Source: Ornithinimicrobium cavernae (lineage in GTDB: Bacteria > Actinomycetota > Actinomycetes > Actinomycetales > Dermatophilaceae). From it: a stretch of 64,000 nt of DNA. Below the pieces are notes generated by a model. The model searched no databases. It worked only from the letters and a program-made list of their open reading frames with translations, and had not been told where the DNA came from. The position numbers and the translations under genes are program-made. The stretch's first letter is position 1. Each line of letters begins with the position of its first letter. The stretch spans positions 36,966 through 100,965 of the forward strand of contig NZ_QDDJ01000021.1 in assembly GCF_003121625.1 (NCBI RefSeq), read 5' to 3'. Positions 9,385-18,445 of this stretch are shown in pieces.

Positions 9385-9945
9385 ATGGGACTCATGCCGA
9401 CGCTGCCGCGGAGCGGGCCACTGACCCTCGAGGACTTCGAGGCAATCCGTGAGGTCGACGACGGGCACCGCTACGAGCTCATCGACGGGGTCCTGGTCGT
9501 GACCCCCTCGCCGGTGCCCCGCCACCAGAAGGTCGCCTTCCGCATCGCTCAGGCACTCGACCGTTCGTGCCCGCCCGACCATGACGTCTACATGGCGCCC
9601 CTGGATATCAGGCTCGGGGAGGACACCGTTCTGCAACCAGATGCCTTGGTCGTGCCCAGGTCCGCCGTCGGTGAGCAGCACATCGAGGGCAGTCCGGTTC
9701 TCGCAGTCGAGGTGCTCTCCCCCAGCACCCGCACCTTTGACCTCGGCGCCAAACTGCTCCGCCACGAGCGCGCCGCCACGCCGGCCTACTGGGTCATCGA
9801 CCCGGATGCCCCGTCACTCCAGGCCTGGGAGCTCCGGGACGGCCACTATGTGGAGGTTGCTCACGTGACCGGCGATGAGCCGGCCGAACTCTCGCTGCCG
9901 TGGCCGGTCCAGATCGTGCCCGGCGACCTGGTGAAGGACCGCTGA
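9385..9945 (+). CDS. Uma2 family (DUF820) putative nuclease
   Basis: A 186-residue PD-(D/E)XK-fold protein of the Uma2/DUF820 family, predicted endonucleases with no settled role that are abundant in actinobacteria and cyanobacteria. Visible signatures are the N-terminal LTLEDFEAI and RYELIDGVLVV, the catalytic-type VLQPDALVV and AVEVLSPSTRTFDLGAKL, and the closing AYWVIDPD. The ATG at 9385 follows GGGAGGGGG about 6 nt upstream; a second in-frame ATG at 9394 is possible. Nearby DNA does not look foreign in base composition. Convergent with ffh. Confidence 0.85.
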   Translation: MGLMPTLPRSGPLTLEDFEAIREVDDGHRYELIDGVLVVTPSPVPRHQKVAFRIAQALDRSCPPDHDVYMAPLDIRLGEDTVLQPDALVVPRSAVGEQHIEGSPVLAVEVLSPSTRTFDLGAKLLRHERAATPAYWVIDPDAPSLQAWELRDGHYVEVAHVTGDEPAELSLPWPVQIVPGDLVKDR

Positions 9946-10043
9946 GTCCATGGCAGCTCTGACCGGCGACCCGTGACCCTGCCACTCCGTGGCCGATCCA
10001 CGACCGACCGAGACCGGCCGCGCAAGGCGCCTGCGCTCCAGCC

Positions 10044-11663
10044 CTACTTGTCCTTGAGGAACTTGTCGAACCCGGCGGGCAGCTTGAGGTTGGACAGGTC
10101 CTGCTCCTGACCCTCCCCGGGAGCGCCCGGCATCCCGAAGGCGCTGCCCAGGGCGTTGCCCCGAGACTCCTCGGCCTTCTGCGCCGCCAGCCGCTCCTGC
10201 TCCGCGCGCTTGGCGGGGTTGCCGCTCTTGCCCTTCTTGCGCTGCGGCGGCCTGCCCTTCCCCTTGCCGGCGCCCCCGCCCAGCCCGGGCATCCCCGGCA
10301 TCCCGGGCATGCCGCCGCCCTTGCGCATCTGGCGCATCATCTTCTGCGCCTGACCGAACCGCTCCAGCAGCTGGTTCACCTCGGAGGGCGAGACACCGGA
10401 GCCCTTGGCGATCCGCGCCCGGCGGGACCCGTTGATCTGCTTGGGGTGGGCACGCTCGAACGGGGTCATCGAGCGGACCATGGCCTCGACCCGGTCGAAC
10501 TCCTTGTCGTCCAGGGCGTCGAGCTGGGCACGCATCTGCTGCATCCCGGGCATCATCCCGAGCATCTGCTTCAGCGAGCCCATCTTCTTGATGGCCTGCA
10601 TCTGCTCGAGGAAGTCGGTGAAGGTGAAGTCCTCCTCCGCCAGGAACTTGCGCGCCATCTCCCGCGACTGGGCCGCGTCGAAGGCCTTCTCGGCCTGCTC
10701 GATCAGGGTCAGCACGTCACCCATGTCCAGGATGCGGCTGGCCATCCGGTCGGGGTGGAAGATCTCGAAGTCCTTGACCTGCTCACCGGTGGAGGCGAAC
10801 AGGATCGGCTCGCCGGTGACCGTGGCGACCGAGAGGGCCGCACCACCGCGGGCGTCGCCGTCCAGCTTGGTCAGCACCGAGCCGGTGATCCCCACACCGT
10901 CGGCGAACGCCTTGGCGGTCTCGACGGCGGCCTGACCGATCATCGCGTCGATGACGAACAGCACCTCGTCGGCGTTGGTCTCCATCCGGATGTCGTGTGC
11001 CTGCCGCATCAGGTCGACGTCGACCGCGAGCCGTCCCGCGGTGTCGATGATGACCACGTCGTGGCCCTTGTCCCGGGCATGGGCGACACCGTCCACGGCC
11101 ACGTCGATCGGGTCGCCGAAGGAGCGGGTGCCCTCACCGGACTCCAGGGCGGCGTCGTGGCCGAACACGTTGCCGCGCTCGGGGGCGAAGACCGGCACAC
11201 CGGCACGCTCGCCGACGACCTGGAGCTGGGTCACCGCGTTGGGGCGCTGCAGGTCGGCGGCGACCAGGACCGGGGCGTGGCCCTGCTCCTTGAGCCAGTA
11301 GCCGAGCTTGCCGGCCAGCGTGGTCTTGCCCGAGCCCTGCAGCCCCGCGAGCATGATCACGGTCGGCGGGTTCTTGGCGAGGTTCAGTCGGCGGGTCTGG
11401 CCACCGAGGATGCCGACGAGCTCCTCGTTGACGATCTTGACGACCTGCTGGCCGGGGTTGAGCGCCTTGGACACCTCGGCCCCGAGCGCCCGCTCGCGGA
11501 CCGCGCCGGTGAACTGCTTGACGACCGGCAGCGCGACATCGGCGTCGAGCAGCGCCATCCGGATGTCCCGGACGGTCTTGTTGACGTCGGTCTCGGACAG
11601 GGTCCCCTTGCGCTTGAGGTTGCGGAAGGTGTCTGTCAGGCGGTCGGAAAGGCTGTTGAACAC
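10044..11663 (-). CDS. ffh: signal recognition particle protein Ffh
   Basis: GTPase of the signal recognition particle, which targets nascent membrane and secreted proteins to FtsY and SecYEG. Layout is N domain, G domain (P-loop GLQGSGKTTLAGKLG about residues 107-121, DTAGRL, TKLDGDARGG), then the Met-rich M domain (KQMLGMMPGMQQMRAQLD) with a SRRARIAKGSGVS RNA-binding loop. A Gly/Met-rich tail with three MPG repeats and a basic stretch extends the C-terminus. I chose the GTG at 11663, which gives VFNSLSDRL, the usual start; a GTG 6 bases earlier adds two residues. A TAACCT box lies just upstream, consistent with a leaderless transcript. Confidence 0.95.
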   Translation of the reverse strand: MFNSLSDRLTDTFRNLKRKGTLSETDVNKTVRDIRMALLDADVALPVVKQFTGAVRERALGAEVSKALNPGQQVVKIVNEELVGILGGQTRRLNLAKNPPTVIMLAGLQGSGKTTLAGKLGYWLKEQGHAPVLVAADLQRPNAVTQLQVVGERAGVPVFAPERGNVFGHDAALESGEGTRSFGDPIDVAVDGVAHARDKGHDVVIIDTAGRLAVDVDLMRQAHDIRMETNADEVLFVIDAMIGQAAVETAKAFADGVGITGSVLTKLDGDARGGAALSVATVTGEPILFASTGEQVKDFEIFHPDRMASRILDMGDVLTLIEQAEKAFDAAQSREMARKFLAEEDFTFTDFLEQMQAIKKMGSLKQMLGMMPGMQQMRAQLDALDDKEFDRVEAMVRSMTPFERAHPKQINGSRRARIAKGSGVSPSEVNQLLERFGQAQKMMRQMRKGGGMPGMPGMPGLGGGAGKGKGRPPQRKKGKSGNPAKRAEQERLAAQKAEESRGNALGSAFGMPGAPGEGQEQDLSNLKLPAGFDKFLKDK

Positions 11664-11732
11664 CCCCACAGGTTAACCGGTAGGCAGCGGTCCACCGGCC
11701 TCGGCGACCGGCGCACCGTCGGGACCCCACGG

Positions 11733-11738
11733 CATACT
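11733..11738 (+). promoter_or_regulatory. -10 box CATACT, leaderless MpaB-type gene
   Basis: CATACT ends 6 nt before the ATG at 11745 with no Shine-Dalgarno sequence. The box lies within a copy of the over-represented 8-mer CGGCATAC. Confidence 0.45.
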
Positions 11739-11744
11739 GGCTGT

Positions 11745-12635
11745 ATGCCGTTGCGTCGCCGTCTCGCCGCCGCGCTCCGTTCGCGGGTGGCCGGCCCCGA
11801 CGCCGACCGGCGTGCCGCCGCGATCTGGCTGGCGCCGGGTGAGCGCCGGTTCGCACCGAGCGACCCGATCTGCCGGGTGCACAACCATGCGGCGATGTAT
11901 GCCGGGGGGATCCGGGCCCTGCTGCTGCAGTCGCTGCACCCCCTCGCCATGGCGGGCGTCGGTGAGCACTCCGGCTACCGCGGCGACCCGTGGGGGCGGT
12001 TGCAGCGGACCAGCGAGTTCATCGCGATGACGACGTTCGGGCCGGTCGAGGGCGCCCAACGCGTCATCGACCGGATCAACAGGGTGCACGGCACCGTGCG
12101 CGGCACCGCGCCCGACGGACGGCCCTACGACGCGCGGGACCCACACCTGCTGTCCTGGGTCCATATCGCGGAGATCGACTCGTTCCTGACGGCCTACCAG
12201 CGCTACTCGCGCACGCCGCTGACCCCGACCGAGGCCGACACCTACGTCGCGCAGAACGCCTGGTCGGCTGGTGAGCTGGGGGTCCCGGACCCACCACTCA
12301 CCGTGACCGACCTGCTGGGCCAGCTGACGGCATACCGGCCGGAGCTGGAGGTCACTGAGGGCGCCCGGGACGCTGCCGCCTTCCTGCTGCGTGAGCCGCC
12401 GCTGCCGCTCGCGGCGCGCCCCGGCTACTGGATGCTGGCCGCGGGGGCGGTGGCGATGCTGCCGGACTATGCGCGGGACCTGCTCGGTCTGCGGGTGGGC
12501 GGCCGGCTCGACCCGGTTGCTGAGCGTCTCGTGCTCGGGCCGGCGGGGCGGCTCGGGACCGCCGCGGTCGGTTGGGCGCTGTCCGAGCCCTCGGACCCAC
12601 GCAACTCCCCGGAGAGCTCTGCCGTCAGCCGATGA
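11745..12635 (+). CDS. oxygenase MpaB family protein (DUF2236)
   Basis: A 296-residue protein of the MpaB/latex-clearing-protein-related family, haem-containing oxygenases or peroxygenases in characterised members. Typical segments are ALLLQSLHPLAMAGVGEHS, GRLQRTSEFIAMTTFG, the RVHGTVRG...Y.A.DP block and LLSWVHIAEIDSFLTAYQRY, which carry the conserved histidines. The start at 11745 is supported by a CATACT box 6 nt upstream. The last 11 bp overlap the 3' end of convergent ftsY. Substrate unknown. Confidence 0.85.
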   Translation: MPLRRRLAAALRSRVAGPDADRRAAAIWLAPGERRFAPSDPICRVHNHAAMYAGGIRALLLQSLHPLAMAGVGEHSGYRGDPWGRLQRTSEFIAMTTFGPVEGAQRVIDRINRVHGTVRGTAPDGRPYDARDPHLLSWVHIAEIDSFLTAYQRYSRTPLTPTEADTYVAQNAWSAGELGVPDPPLTVTDLLGQLTAYRPELEVTEGARDAAAFLLREPPLPLAARPGYWMLAAGAVAMLPDYARDLLGLRVGGRLDPVAERLVLGPAGRLGTAAVGWALSEPSDPRNSPESSAVSR

Positions 12636-13836
12636 TCGCGTCGACGAAGGCCTCGGGGTCGAACGGCGCCAGGTCGTCCGGGCCCTCGCCGAGCCCGACC
12701 AGCTTGACCGGGACGCCCAGGCGACGCTGCACGTTGACCACGATCCCGCCCTTGGCGGTGCCGTCCAGCTTGGTCAGGACGATGCCGGTGACATTGACGG
12801 CCTCTCCGAACACCTCCGCCTGGCGCATGCCGTTCTGACCGGTGGTCGCGTCGAGCACGAGCAGCACCTCGTCGATCGGGCTCTGCTTCTCCACGACGCG
12901 CTTGACCTTGGCCAGCTCGTCCATCAGACCTGCCTTGTTGTGCAGGCGTCCGGCGGTGTCGATGATGACCGTGTCGGCCTCGTACTCGGCGGCCGACCTC
13001 ACCGCGTCGAAGGCGACCGATGCGGGGTCCGCCCCCTCGCGCGCGGACCGGACGGTGGGGACGCCCACCCGCTCACCCCACGTCTGCAGCTGGTCGGCGG
13101 CGGCCGCGCGGAAGGTGTCCGCTGCCCCCAGGACGACGTCCTTGTCCTCGGCGACCAGCACCCGCGCCAGCTTGCCGACGGTGGTGGTCTTGCCGGTGCC
13201 GTTGACGCCGACGACCAGGATGACGGAGGGCCGGTCACCCACGCGGCTGGCGGCGACCCGGCGGTCCATGCTGGGGTCGACGAGCGCGAGCAGCTCCTCG
13301 CGCAGCCACCCCCTGACGGTCTCGACGTCGGTGGCCCCGTCGACCTGCACGCGGGTGCGCAGCTTGCCGACCAGCTCGTCCGTGGCCTCCACACCGAGGT
13401 CGGCCTGCAGGAGGGTGTCCTCCACGTCCTCCCAGGACTGCTCGTCCAGGCCACCGCTCGACAGGAGCGACAGCAGCACGTTGCCGATGGCGTTGTTGGA
13501 GCGGGCCAGGCGTGCACGCAGCCGCGCCATCCGGCCACGGGCGGAGGCCGGCTTCTCGATCGTCGGAGCGGTGGGCTCCGGCTCGACCTCGACGGCGACC
13601 CCGCCGCCGGTGTCCTCAACGCCCTCACCAGGTGGTGGCTCCGCCCCCTCGCGAGCGCCCTCGCGCTCTTCCTCGACCGCCGTCGGCGGAGTGGTGGGCG
13701 GCCGCTCGATGGTCTTGGTGCGTTCCCCGGTCCCCCGGCCCCGCCCTCGGACGAGACCGACGATGAGGGCCAGTCCGGCCAGGGCCACGACGGTGGCGAC
13801 GGTCAGGTACTCCCACAAGCTGTCCACGCCCGACAT
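12625..13836 (-). CDS. ftsY: signal recognition particle receptor FtsY
   Basis: SRP receptor GTPase that docks the Ffh-ribosome complex at the membrane. The 403-residue protein has an N-terminal hydrophobic anchor (LWEYLTVATVVALAGLALIV, about residues 6-25) as in other actinobacteria, then an acidic Pro/Glu-rich linker (about 40-95) and the NG domain. P-loop GVNGTGKTTTVGKLARVL, DTFRAAAADQL, IIDTAGRLHNKAGL and TKLDGTAKGG are intact. The ATG at 13836 was chosen; a longer reading would run into the repeat array upstream. Convergent with, and overlapping by 11 bp, the MpaB-type gene. Confidence 0.95.
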   Translation of the reverse strand: MSGVDSLWEYLTVATVVALAGLALIVGLVRGRGRGTGERTKTIERPPTTPPTAVEEEREGAREGAEPPPGEGVEDTGGGVAVEVEPEPTAPTIEKPASARGRMARLRARLARSNNAIGNVLLSLLSSGGLDEQSWEDVEDTLLQADLGVEATDELVGKLRTRVQVDGATDVETVRGWLREELLALVDPSMDRRVAASRVGDRPSVILVVGVNGTGKTTTVGKLARVLVAEDKDVVLGAADTFRAAAADQLQTWGERVGVPTVRSAREGADPASVAFDAVRSAAEYEADTVIIDTAGRLHNKAGLMDELAKVKRVVEKQSPIDEVLLVLDATTGQNGMRQAEVFGEAVNVTGIVLTKLDGTAKGGIVVNVQRRLGVPVKLVGLGEGPDDLAPFDPEAFVDAIIG

Positions 13837-13910
13837 TGTCACAGACCATGAGCGTGCCGGGTCCACCTGCCTCTGGTGGCGGTCGCCCGGTGATCCGGCT
13901 ACCCGACGAT

Positions 13911-14215
13911 GGCGACCCTGCGCTCTGCACTTGACGTCGCATGCCGTCACTTCTGCAGAGCCGAGAGCCAGCGGCGACCCTGCGCTCTGCAGTTGACGTC
14001 GCATGGCGTCACTTCTGCAGAGCCGAGAGCCAGCGGCGACCCTGCGCTCTGCAGTTGACGTCGCATGGCGTCACTTCTGCAGAGCCGAGAGCCAGCGGCA
14101 ACCCTGCGCTCTGCAGTTGACGTCGCATGGCGTCACTTCTGCAGAGCCGAGAGCCAGCGGCGACCCTGCGCTCTGCACTTGACGTCGCATGGCGTCACTT
14201 GTGCAGAGCCGAGAG
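13911..14215. repeat. five tandem copies of a 62-bp palindromic unit
   Basis: Copies begin at 13911, 13973, 14035, 14097 and 14159, exactly 62 bp apart; the last is cut short near 14215. They differ at only a few positions. Each contains a 38-bp imperfect inverted repeat: CTCTGCAG and CTGCAGAG at the ends, TGACG and CGTCA inside, so each could form a hairpin or cruciform. The array fills the gap between the ftsY start and the small membrane-protein gene. The spacing excludes a CRISPR, since there are no unique spacers. Confidence 0.93.
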
Positions 14216-14339
14216 GACGGTTCACAGCTTCTGCAGAACCAGGACGTGCGGGATGGCGTCGCCGCGGCCCCGAGCATCCGTCAGGTGCCGTCCCCGACCG
14301 CGGACGTCAAGCCTGGGCGTTGCGCGGTGAGGGAAGGCG

Positions 14340-14549
14340 CTACTTGCGGACGTTCTGCAGGGTCCGGCGCGCGGCCTTCTCGCCGCGGTCCCTCAGCGCC
14401 TCCTGACGGCGACGCGCGCCCGCCAGGAGCTCCTCACCCTCGGGCGTCAGGACATCGCGCCCGTCGCGCCGTGCCTCGACGGCGACGAATCCGACGACCA
14501 GTCCCCCGAGGGCCACGCACACGAGCATGGCCAGCACCAACGCGATCAT
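14340..14549 (-). CDS. small single-pass membrane protein
   Basis: A 69-residue protein from the ATG at 14549: one hydrophobic helix at the N-terminus (MIALVLAMLVCVALGGLVVG) followed by a charged cytoplasmic tail (ARRDGRDVLTPEGEELL, then GARRRQEALRDRGEKAARR). A start 12 codons upstream is also open. No strong ribosome binding site is visible. It lies between smc and the 62-bp repeat array, in the smc-to-ftsY interval. I do not recognise a named family. The sharp hydrophobic/charged division suggests a real small protein rather than chance. Confidence 0.6.
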   Translation of the reverse strand: MIALVLAMLVCVALGGLVVGFVAVEARRDGRDVLTPEGEELLAGARRRQEALRDRGEKAARRTLQNVRK

Positions 14550-14692
14550 GGTCACAATCGTGCAACGATTTGCGGCCTCACACAAATCACCATGCCGGGT
14601 CGCGGTCGCCTTTTTCCACAGAGGGGCGCAGGCGAGGACCAGATCGCACCCCGTCAGCGACGATCAGGTCGCACCGTCAGGCGACGTCTCTC

Positions 14693-14783
14693 AGGCGAAC
14701 TGCTGCACGTTACTCAGGCGGGCTGCTGCACGTTACTCACGCGGGCTGCTGCACGTCACTCAGGCGGGCTGCTGCACGTCGCG
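14693..14783. repeat. four 23-bp direct repeats of the smc 3' end
   Basis: A 23-bp unit centred on TGCTGCACGT recurs at 14701, 14724, 14747 and 14770. The rightmost copy is inside the last codons of smc (encoding DVQQPA and the stop); the others lie just beyond the stop, so the terminal codons plus stop have been duplicated in tandem. 23 is not a multiple of 3. Confidence 0.88.
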
Positions 14784-17700
14784 GAGCCGCTGCGAGACCA
14801 CCGTCGTCACGCCGTCGCCCTTCATCGACACGCCGTACAGCGCGTCAGCGACCTCCATGGTGCGCTTCTGGTGGGTGATGACGATCAGCTGGCTGGAGTC
14901 GCGCAGCTCCTCGAACAGCGTGATGAGCCGCCCCAGGTTGGTGTCGTCCAGCGCCGCCTCGACCTCGTCCATGATGTAGAACGGGCTCGGGCGCGCCTTG
15001 AAGATCGAGACCAGCAGCGCGACCGCGGTCAGCGACCGCTCCCCACCGGACAGCAGCGACAGCCGCTTGATCTTCTTGCCGGGTGGCCGCGCCTCGACCT
15101 CGATGCCCGTGGTGAGCATGTCGTCCGGGTCGGTCAGCGTCAGCCGGCCCTCGCCGCCGGGGAACAGCCTCGAGAACACTCCCGCGAACTGCTCAGCGGT
15201 GTCCTCGAACGCCTCGGCGAAGACCCGCTCGACGCGCTCGTCGACCTCCTTGACGATGCCCAGCAGGTCCTCCTTGGAGCGGCGCAGGTCCTCGACCTGC
15301 TCGGTGAGGAACTTGTGCCGCTCCTCCAGCGCCGCGAACTCCTCCAGCGCCAGCGGGTTGACCTTGCCCAGCGCCGAGAGCCTGCGCTCGGCCTTGCGCA
15401 GCCGCTTGTCCTGCTCGTCACGCACGAACGCCGCCGGCTCGGGCAGGTCGTCCGGGTCGTCATCGGGTCCGGGGATGAACGGCACCAGCTGGTGTGGCCC
15501 GAACTCCTCGACGAGCGCCTCAGGGTCGATGCCGAGCTCCTCGACCGCACGGGTCTGCAGTGCCTCGATGCGCAGCCGCTGCTCCGCCCGGGCCACCTCG
15601 TCGCGGTGCACCGAGTCGGTCAGGTCGCGCAGCTCGTCGCTCAGGGTGACGACCCTGCCGCGGGCCTCGGCCAGGCGGGTGTCCCGTTCGGCGGCCTGGG
15701 CGCGGGCCCGGTCCCGGACGGCCGCGGCCGCCTCCACCAGGGCACGCACCTCCTCCAGCAGGTATGCGGACCCGTCGGCGACGGCGGTCGCGACCCGGGC
15801 GGCGTGGGCCCGGCGCTCGCGACGGGCGGCGGCCCGCTCGCGTGCAGCGATCTCCGAGCGCGCGGCGGCCTCCAGGGACTCGGCGCGGCCCTGCAGGGCA
15901 CGGGCGCGTTCCTCCTGCGTGCGCAGCTGCAGACGGACCTCGGTCTCCTTGGTGCGGGCCGCCGCGGCCGCGGCGGCGAGCCGGTCGCGCTCCTGCGTGC
16001 TCGGCTCCTCCTCACCGGGCTCGGCCTCGGCATCGGCCAGGCGCTGGGTGAGAGCCTCCAGGTCCGCGCGACCGGTCTCGAGTGCCTGCTCGGCGGTCGC
16101 GATGGAGGCGGTGGTGCGCTCGTGCTCGGACCGTGCTGCCCGCACGGCCGAGCCCAGCTGCCCGAGCTTCTCGGCGACGGCGGCCATCCTGGCGTCGGAC
16201 TCGTGGAGCTGGTCCATCGCCTGCTGCGCCGCAGCGGTGTGCCTCTCCAGCTCCTGGCGGGCACCCGCCAGCGCGAAGGTCGCCTGCTCGCCCCGGGCGC
16301 TCGCTGCGGCGAGTGACTCCTGGGCCTCGTCGAGCGCGCTCTGGATCTCCAGGAGGCTCGGCGCGGCCGAGCTGCCCCCGCGGACCCAGCCCGCGGCATA
16401 CACATCACCGTCCCGGGTCACGGCTGTCACCTGGTGGGCCGCCACCAGCTCGGCCGCGGCCGCGTCGTCCTCGACGACCGCCACGCGGTGCAGCAGCGCC
16501 TCGACCGCCGGCGCCGCGGGGTCACCGACCGTCACGACGTCGCGCGCCCAGACGGCGCCGTCGCCCAGGGTGGGCCAGTCGGCGGTGTCGGTGGCGGGGG
16601 CGGTCTGCGGCACGAGCAGGGCGGCCCGACCCTCGTCGTCGGCGCGCAGCGTCGCGACCGCGTTGCGGGCGTGGTCGAGGGACTCCATGACCAGGCCGTC
16701 GCCCGCCCAACCGAGCGCCGCGGCGATCGCCGCCTCGTAGCCGCCTGTGACGGTCACCAGGTTGGTCACGGTGCCCACGACGCCGCGGCCCTCCGGCGCT
16801 GCCAACAGGGCGGCCGCGCCGTCCTTGCGACGCAGGCTCAGCCCGAGGGCCTCGCACCGCGCCGTCAGGCTGGACTTCTCGGACTCGGAGGCTCGCAGCT
16901 CGTCGGTGAGCCGCTCGACCTCGGCGGCGGCGGCGACCCGGGCGGCCTCGGCCGTCTCGTACTCCTGGTCCAGGCCCTCCTCGCCCTCCTCGACGTCCAG
17001 GACGCGGCCCTCGAGGGCGGCGAACTCCTGCTCCGCGGCAGCGGCACGCGCAACGATGGAGTCGAGGGCGGCGCGGAGCCGCCCGATCTCGGCCTCCCCC
17101 GCCTCCTGGCGGCTGCGGGCCGCGGCGACCTTGCCGGACAGCCTGGCCAGTCCCTCCCGCCGGTCGGCGGCCGCGCGGGCGAGCCTGGTCAGCCGTTGCT
17201 GCTCCTCGTGGTGGGCGGCCTCGGCGTCGCGGCGGGCCTGCTCGGCGGCCTGCAGGGCCGCGCCGATAGCGGCGACCTGCTGCTCGAGCTGCTCCTCCTG
17301 CTCACGCAGCGCGGCGGCCTGGGAGCGCAGCTTCTCCGGGTCACGCCCCTCGCCGGAGCCCCCGGAGGCCTCCTCCTCGCTCTCGCTGGCCAGGAGGCGC
17401 ACGCGCTCGCGTGCCAGGTCGGTGGTCGCCGAGGTGCGCTCGACGAGCGACGACAGCGAGTACCACTGGTCCTGCGCCGCAGTGAGGGCGGGCGCCGCCT
17501 CGGCGGCCTCGGCCTCGAGCTCCGCGACCGTCGACTGCGCCGCCGTCAGGGACTCCTGCACGGCGCTGCGCCGGTTGATGATCGCCGTCTCGTCGGCCAG
17601 CTCCTGCTCCAGCGTGCTGGTGAGCTGCACGAGGTCGTCGGCCAGGATGCGCAGACGGGCGTCGCGGACCTCGGCCTGGATGCTGGCGGCGCGACGGGCG

Positions 17701-18332
17701 GTCTCGGCCTGACGCCCGAGGGGACCGAGCTGGCGCCGGATCTCGGAGGTCAGGTCACCGAGCCGGGTGAGGTTGCCCTCCATCGTCTCCAGCTTGCGCA
17801 GCGCCTTCTCCTTGCGCTTGCGGTGCTTGAGGACCCCGGCCGCCTCCTCGATGAAGCCGCGGCGCTCCTCCGGCGTGGCGCGCAGCACCGCGTCGAGCTG
17901 GCCCTGGCCGACGATGACGTGCATCTCGCGACCGATGCCGGAGTCGGAGAGCAGCTCCTGGATGTCCAGGAGCCGGCAGGAGGTGCCGTTGATGGCATAG
18001 TCCGAGCCGCCGTTGCGGAACATGGTCCGCGAGATCGTGACCTCGGTGTAGTCGATCGGCAGCGCGCCGTCGGTGTTGTCGATCGTCATCGTGACCTCGG
18101 CGCGGCCCAACGGGGCCCGGCCGGAGGTGCCGGCGAAGATGACGTCCTCCATCTTGCCGCCGCGCAGGCTCTTGGCGCCCTGCTCGCCCATCACCCAGGC
18201 CAGGGCGTCGACGACGTTCGACTTGCCGGACCCGTTGGGACCGACGATGCACGTGATGCCCGGCTCCAGGCGCAGCTTGGTGGCCGAGGCGAACGACTTG
18301 AACCCCTTGAGGGTCAGGCTCTTGACATACAC
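14760..18332 (-). CDS. smc: chromosome segregation protein SMC
   Basis: ATPase of the bacterial condensin that loops and segregates chromosomal DNA with ScpA and ScpB. Read from the GTG at 18332 it has 1,190 residues, a normal length. The N-terminal head has the Walker A GPNGSGKSN (31-39); two long coiled coils flank a hinge at about residues 515-680 (GVVGTVTNLVTVTGGYEAAI). The C-terminal head has the ABC signature LLSGGERSLTAVALL and Walker B FYIMDEVEAALDD. The GTG was chosen because VYVKSLTLKGFKSFA is the family start, and an AGGAG lies upstream. Its last codons form the rightmost copy of a 23-bp tandem repeat. Confidence 0.95.
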   Translation of the reverse strand: MYVKSLTLKGFKSFASATKLRLEPGITCIVGPNGSGKSNVVDALAWVMGEQGAKSLRGGKMEDVIFAGTSGRAPLGRAEVTMTIDNTDGALPIDYTEVTISRTMFRNGGSDYAINGTSCRLLDIQELLSDSGIGREMHVIVGQGQLDAVLRATPEERRGFIEEAAGVLKHRKRKEKALRKLETMEGNLTRLGDLTSEIRRQLGPLGRQAETARRAASIQAEVRDARLRILADDLVQLTSTLEQELADETAIINRRSAVQESLTAAQSTVAELEAEAAEAAPALTAAQDQWYSLSSLVERTSATTDLARERVRLLASESEEEASGGSGEGRDPEKLRSQAAALREQEEQLEQQVAAIGAALQAAEQARRDAEAAHHEEQQRLTRLARAAADRREGLARLSGKVAAARSRQEAGEAEIGRLRAALDSIVARAAAAEQEFAALEGRVLDVEEGEEGLDQEYETAEAARVAAAAEVERLTDELRASESEKSSLTARCEALGLSLRRKDGAAALLAAPEGRGVVGTVTNLVTVTGGYEAAIAAALGWAGDGLVMESLDHARNAVATLRADDEGRAALLVPQTAPATDTADWPTLGDGAVWARDVVTVGDPAAPAVEALLHRVAVVEDDAAAAELVAAHQVTAVTRDGDVYAAGWVRGGSSAAPSLLEIQSALDEAQESLAAASARGEQATFALAGARQELERHTAAAQQAMDQLHESDARMAAVAEKLGQLGSAVRAARSEHERTTASIATAEQALETGRADLEALTQRLADAEAEPGEEEPSTQERDRLAAAAAAARTKETEVRLQLRTQEERARALQGRAESLEAAARSEIAARERAAARRERRAHAARVATAVADGSAYLLEEVRALVEAAAAVRDRARAQAAERDTRLAEARGRVVTLSDELRDLTDSVHRDEVARAEQRLRIEALQTRAVEELGIDPEALVEEFGPHQLVPFIPGPDDDPDDLPEPAAFVRDEQDKRLRKAERRLSALGKVNPLALEEFAALEERHKFLTEQVEDLRRSKEDLLGIVKEVDERVERVFAEAFEDTAEQFAGVFSRLFPGGEGRLTLTDPDDMLTTGIEVEARPPGKKIKRLSLLSGGERSLTAVALLVSIFKARPSPFYIMDEVEAALDDTNLGRLITLFEELRDSSQLIVITHQKRTMEVADALYGVSMKGDGVTTVVSQRLRDVQQPA

Positions 18333-18445
18333 GTGGAAAGGCAGCTCCTGTGCGGCGGACTTCCGGTCACTGTACCGGCGGCCACCCCGGATCCCCCGCA
18401 CATCAGGCCGTCTGCGCGAATCCCCGCTGGGCGCAGACCGCGCAC

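Noticed and set aside
7416..9395. A 659-codon minus-strand open frame
   Set aside because: Antisense to the FAD oxidoreductase, whose Rossmann motif and length are convincing; long antisense frames are expected at this GC content.
9946..10043. Terminator or small RNA between the Uma2 gene and ffh
   Set aside because: Only short, imperfect inverted repeats are visible; nothing strong enough to report.
13911..14215. CRISPR array
   Set aside because: The repeats are directly tandem at 62-bp steps with no unique spacers, and no cas gene is present.
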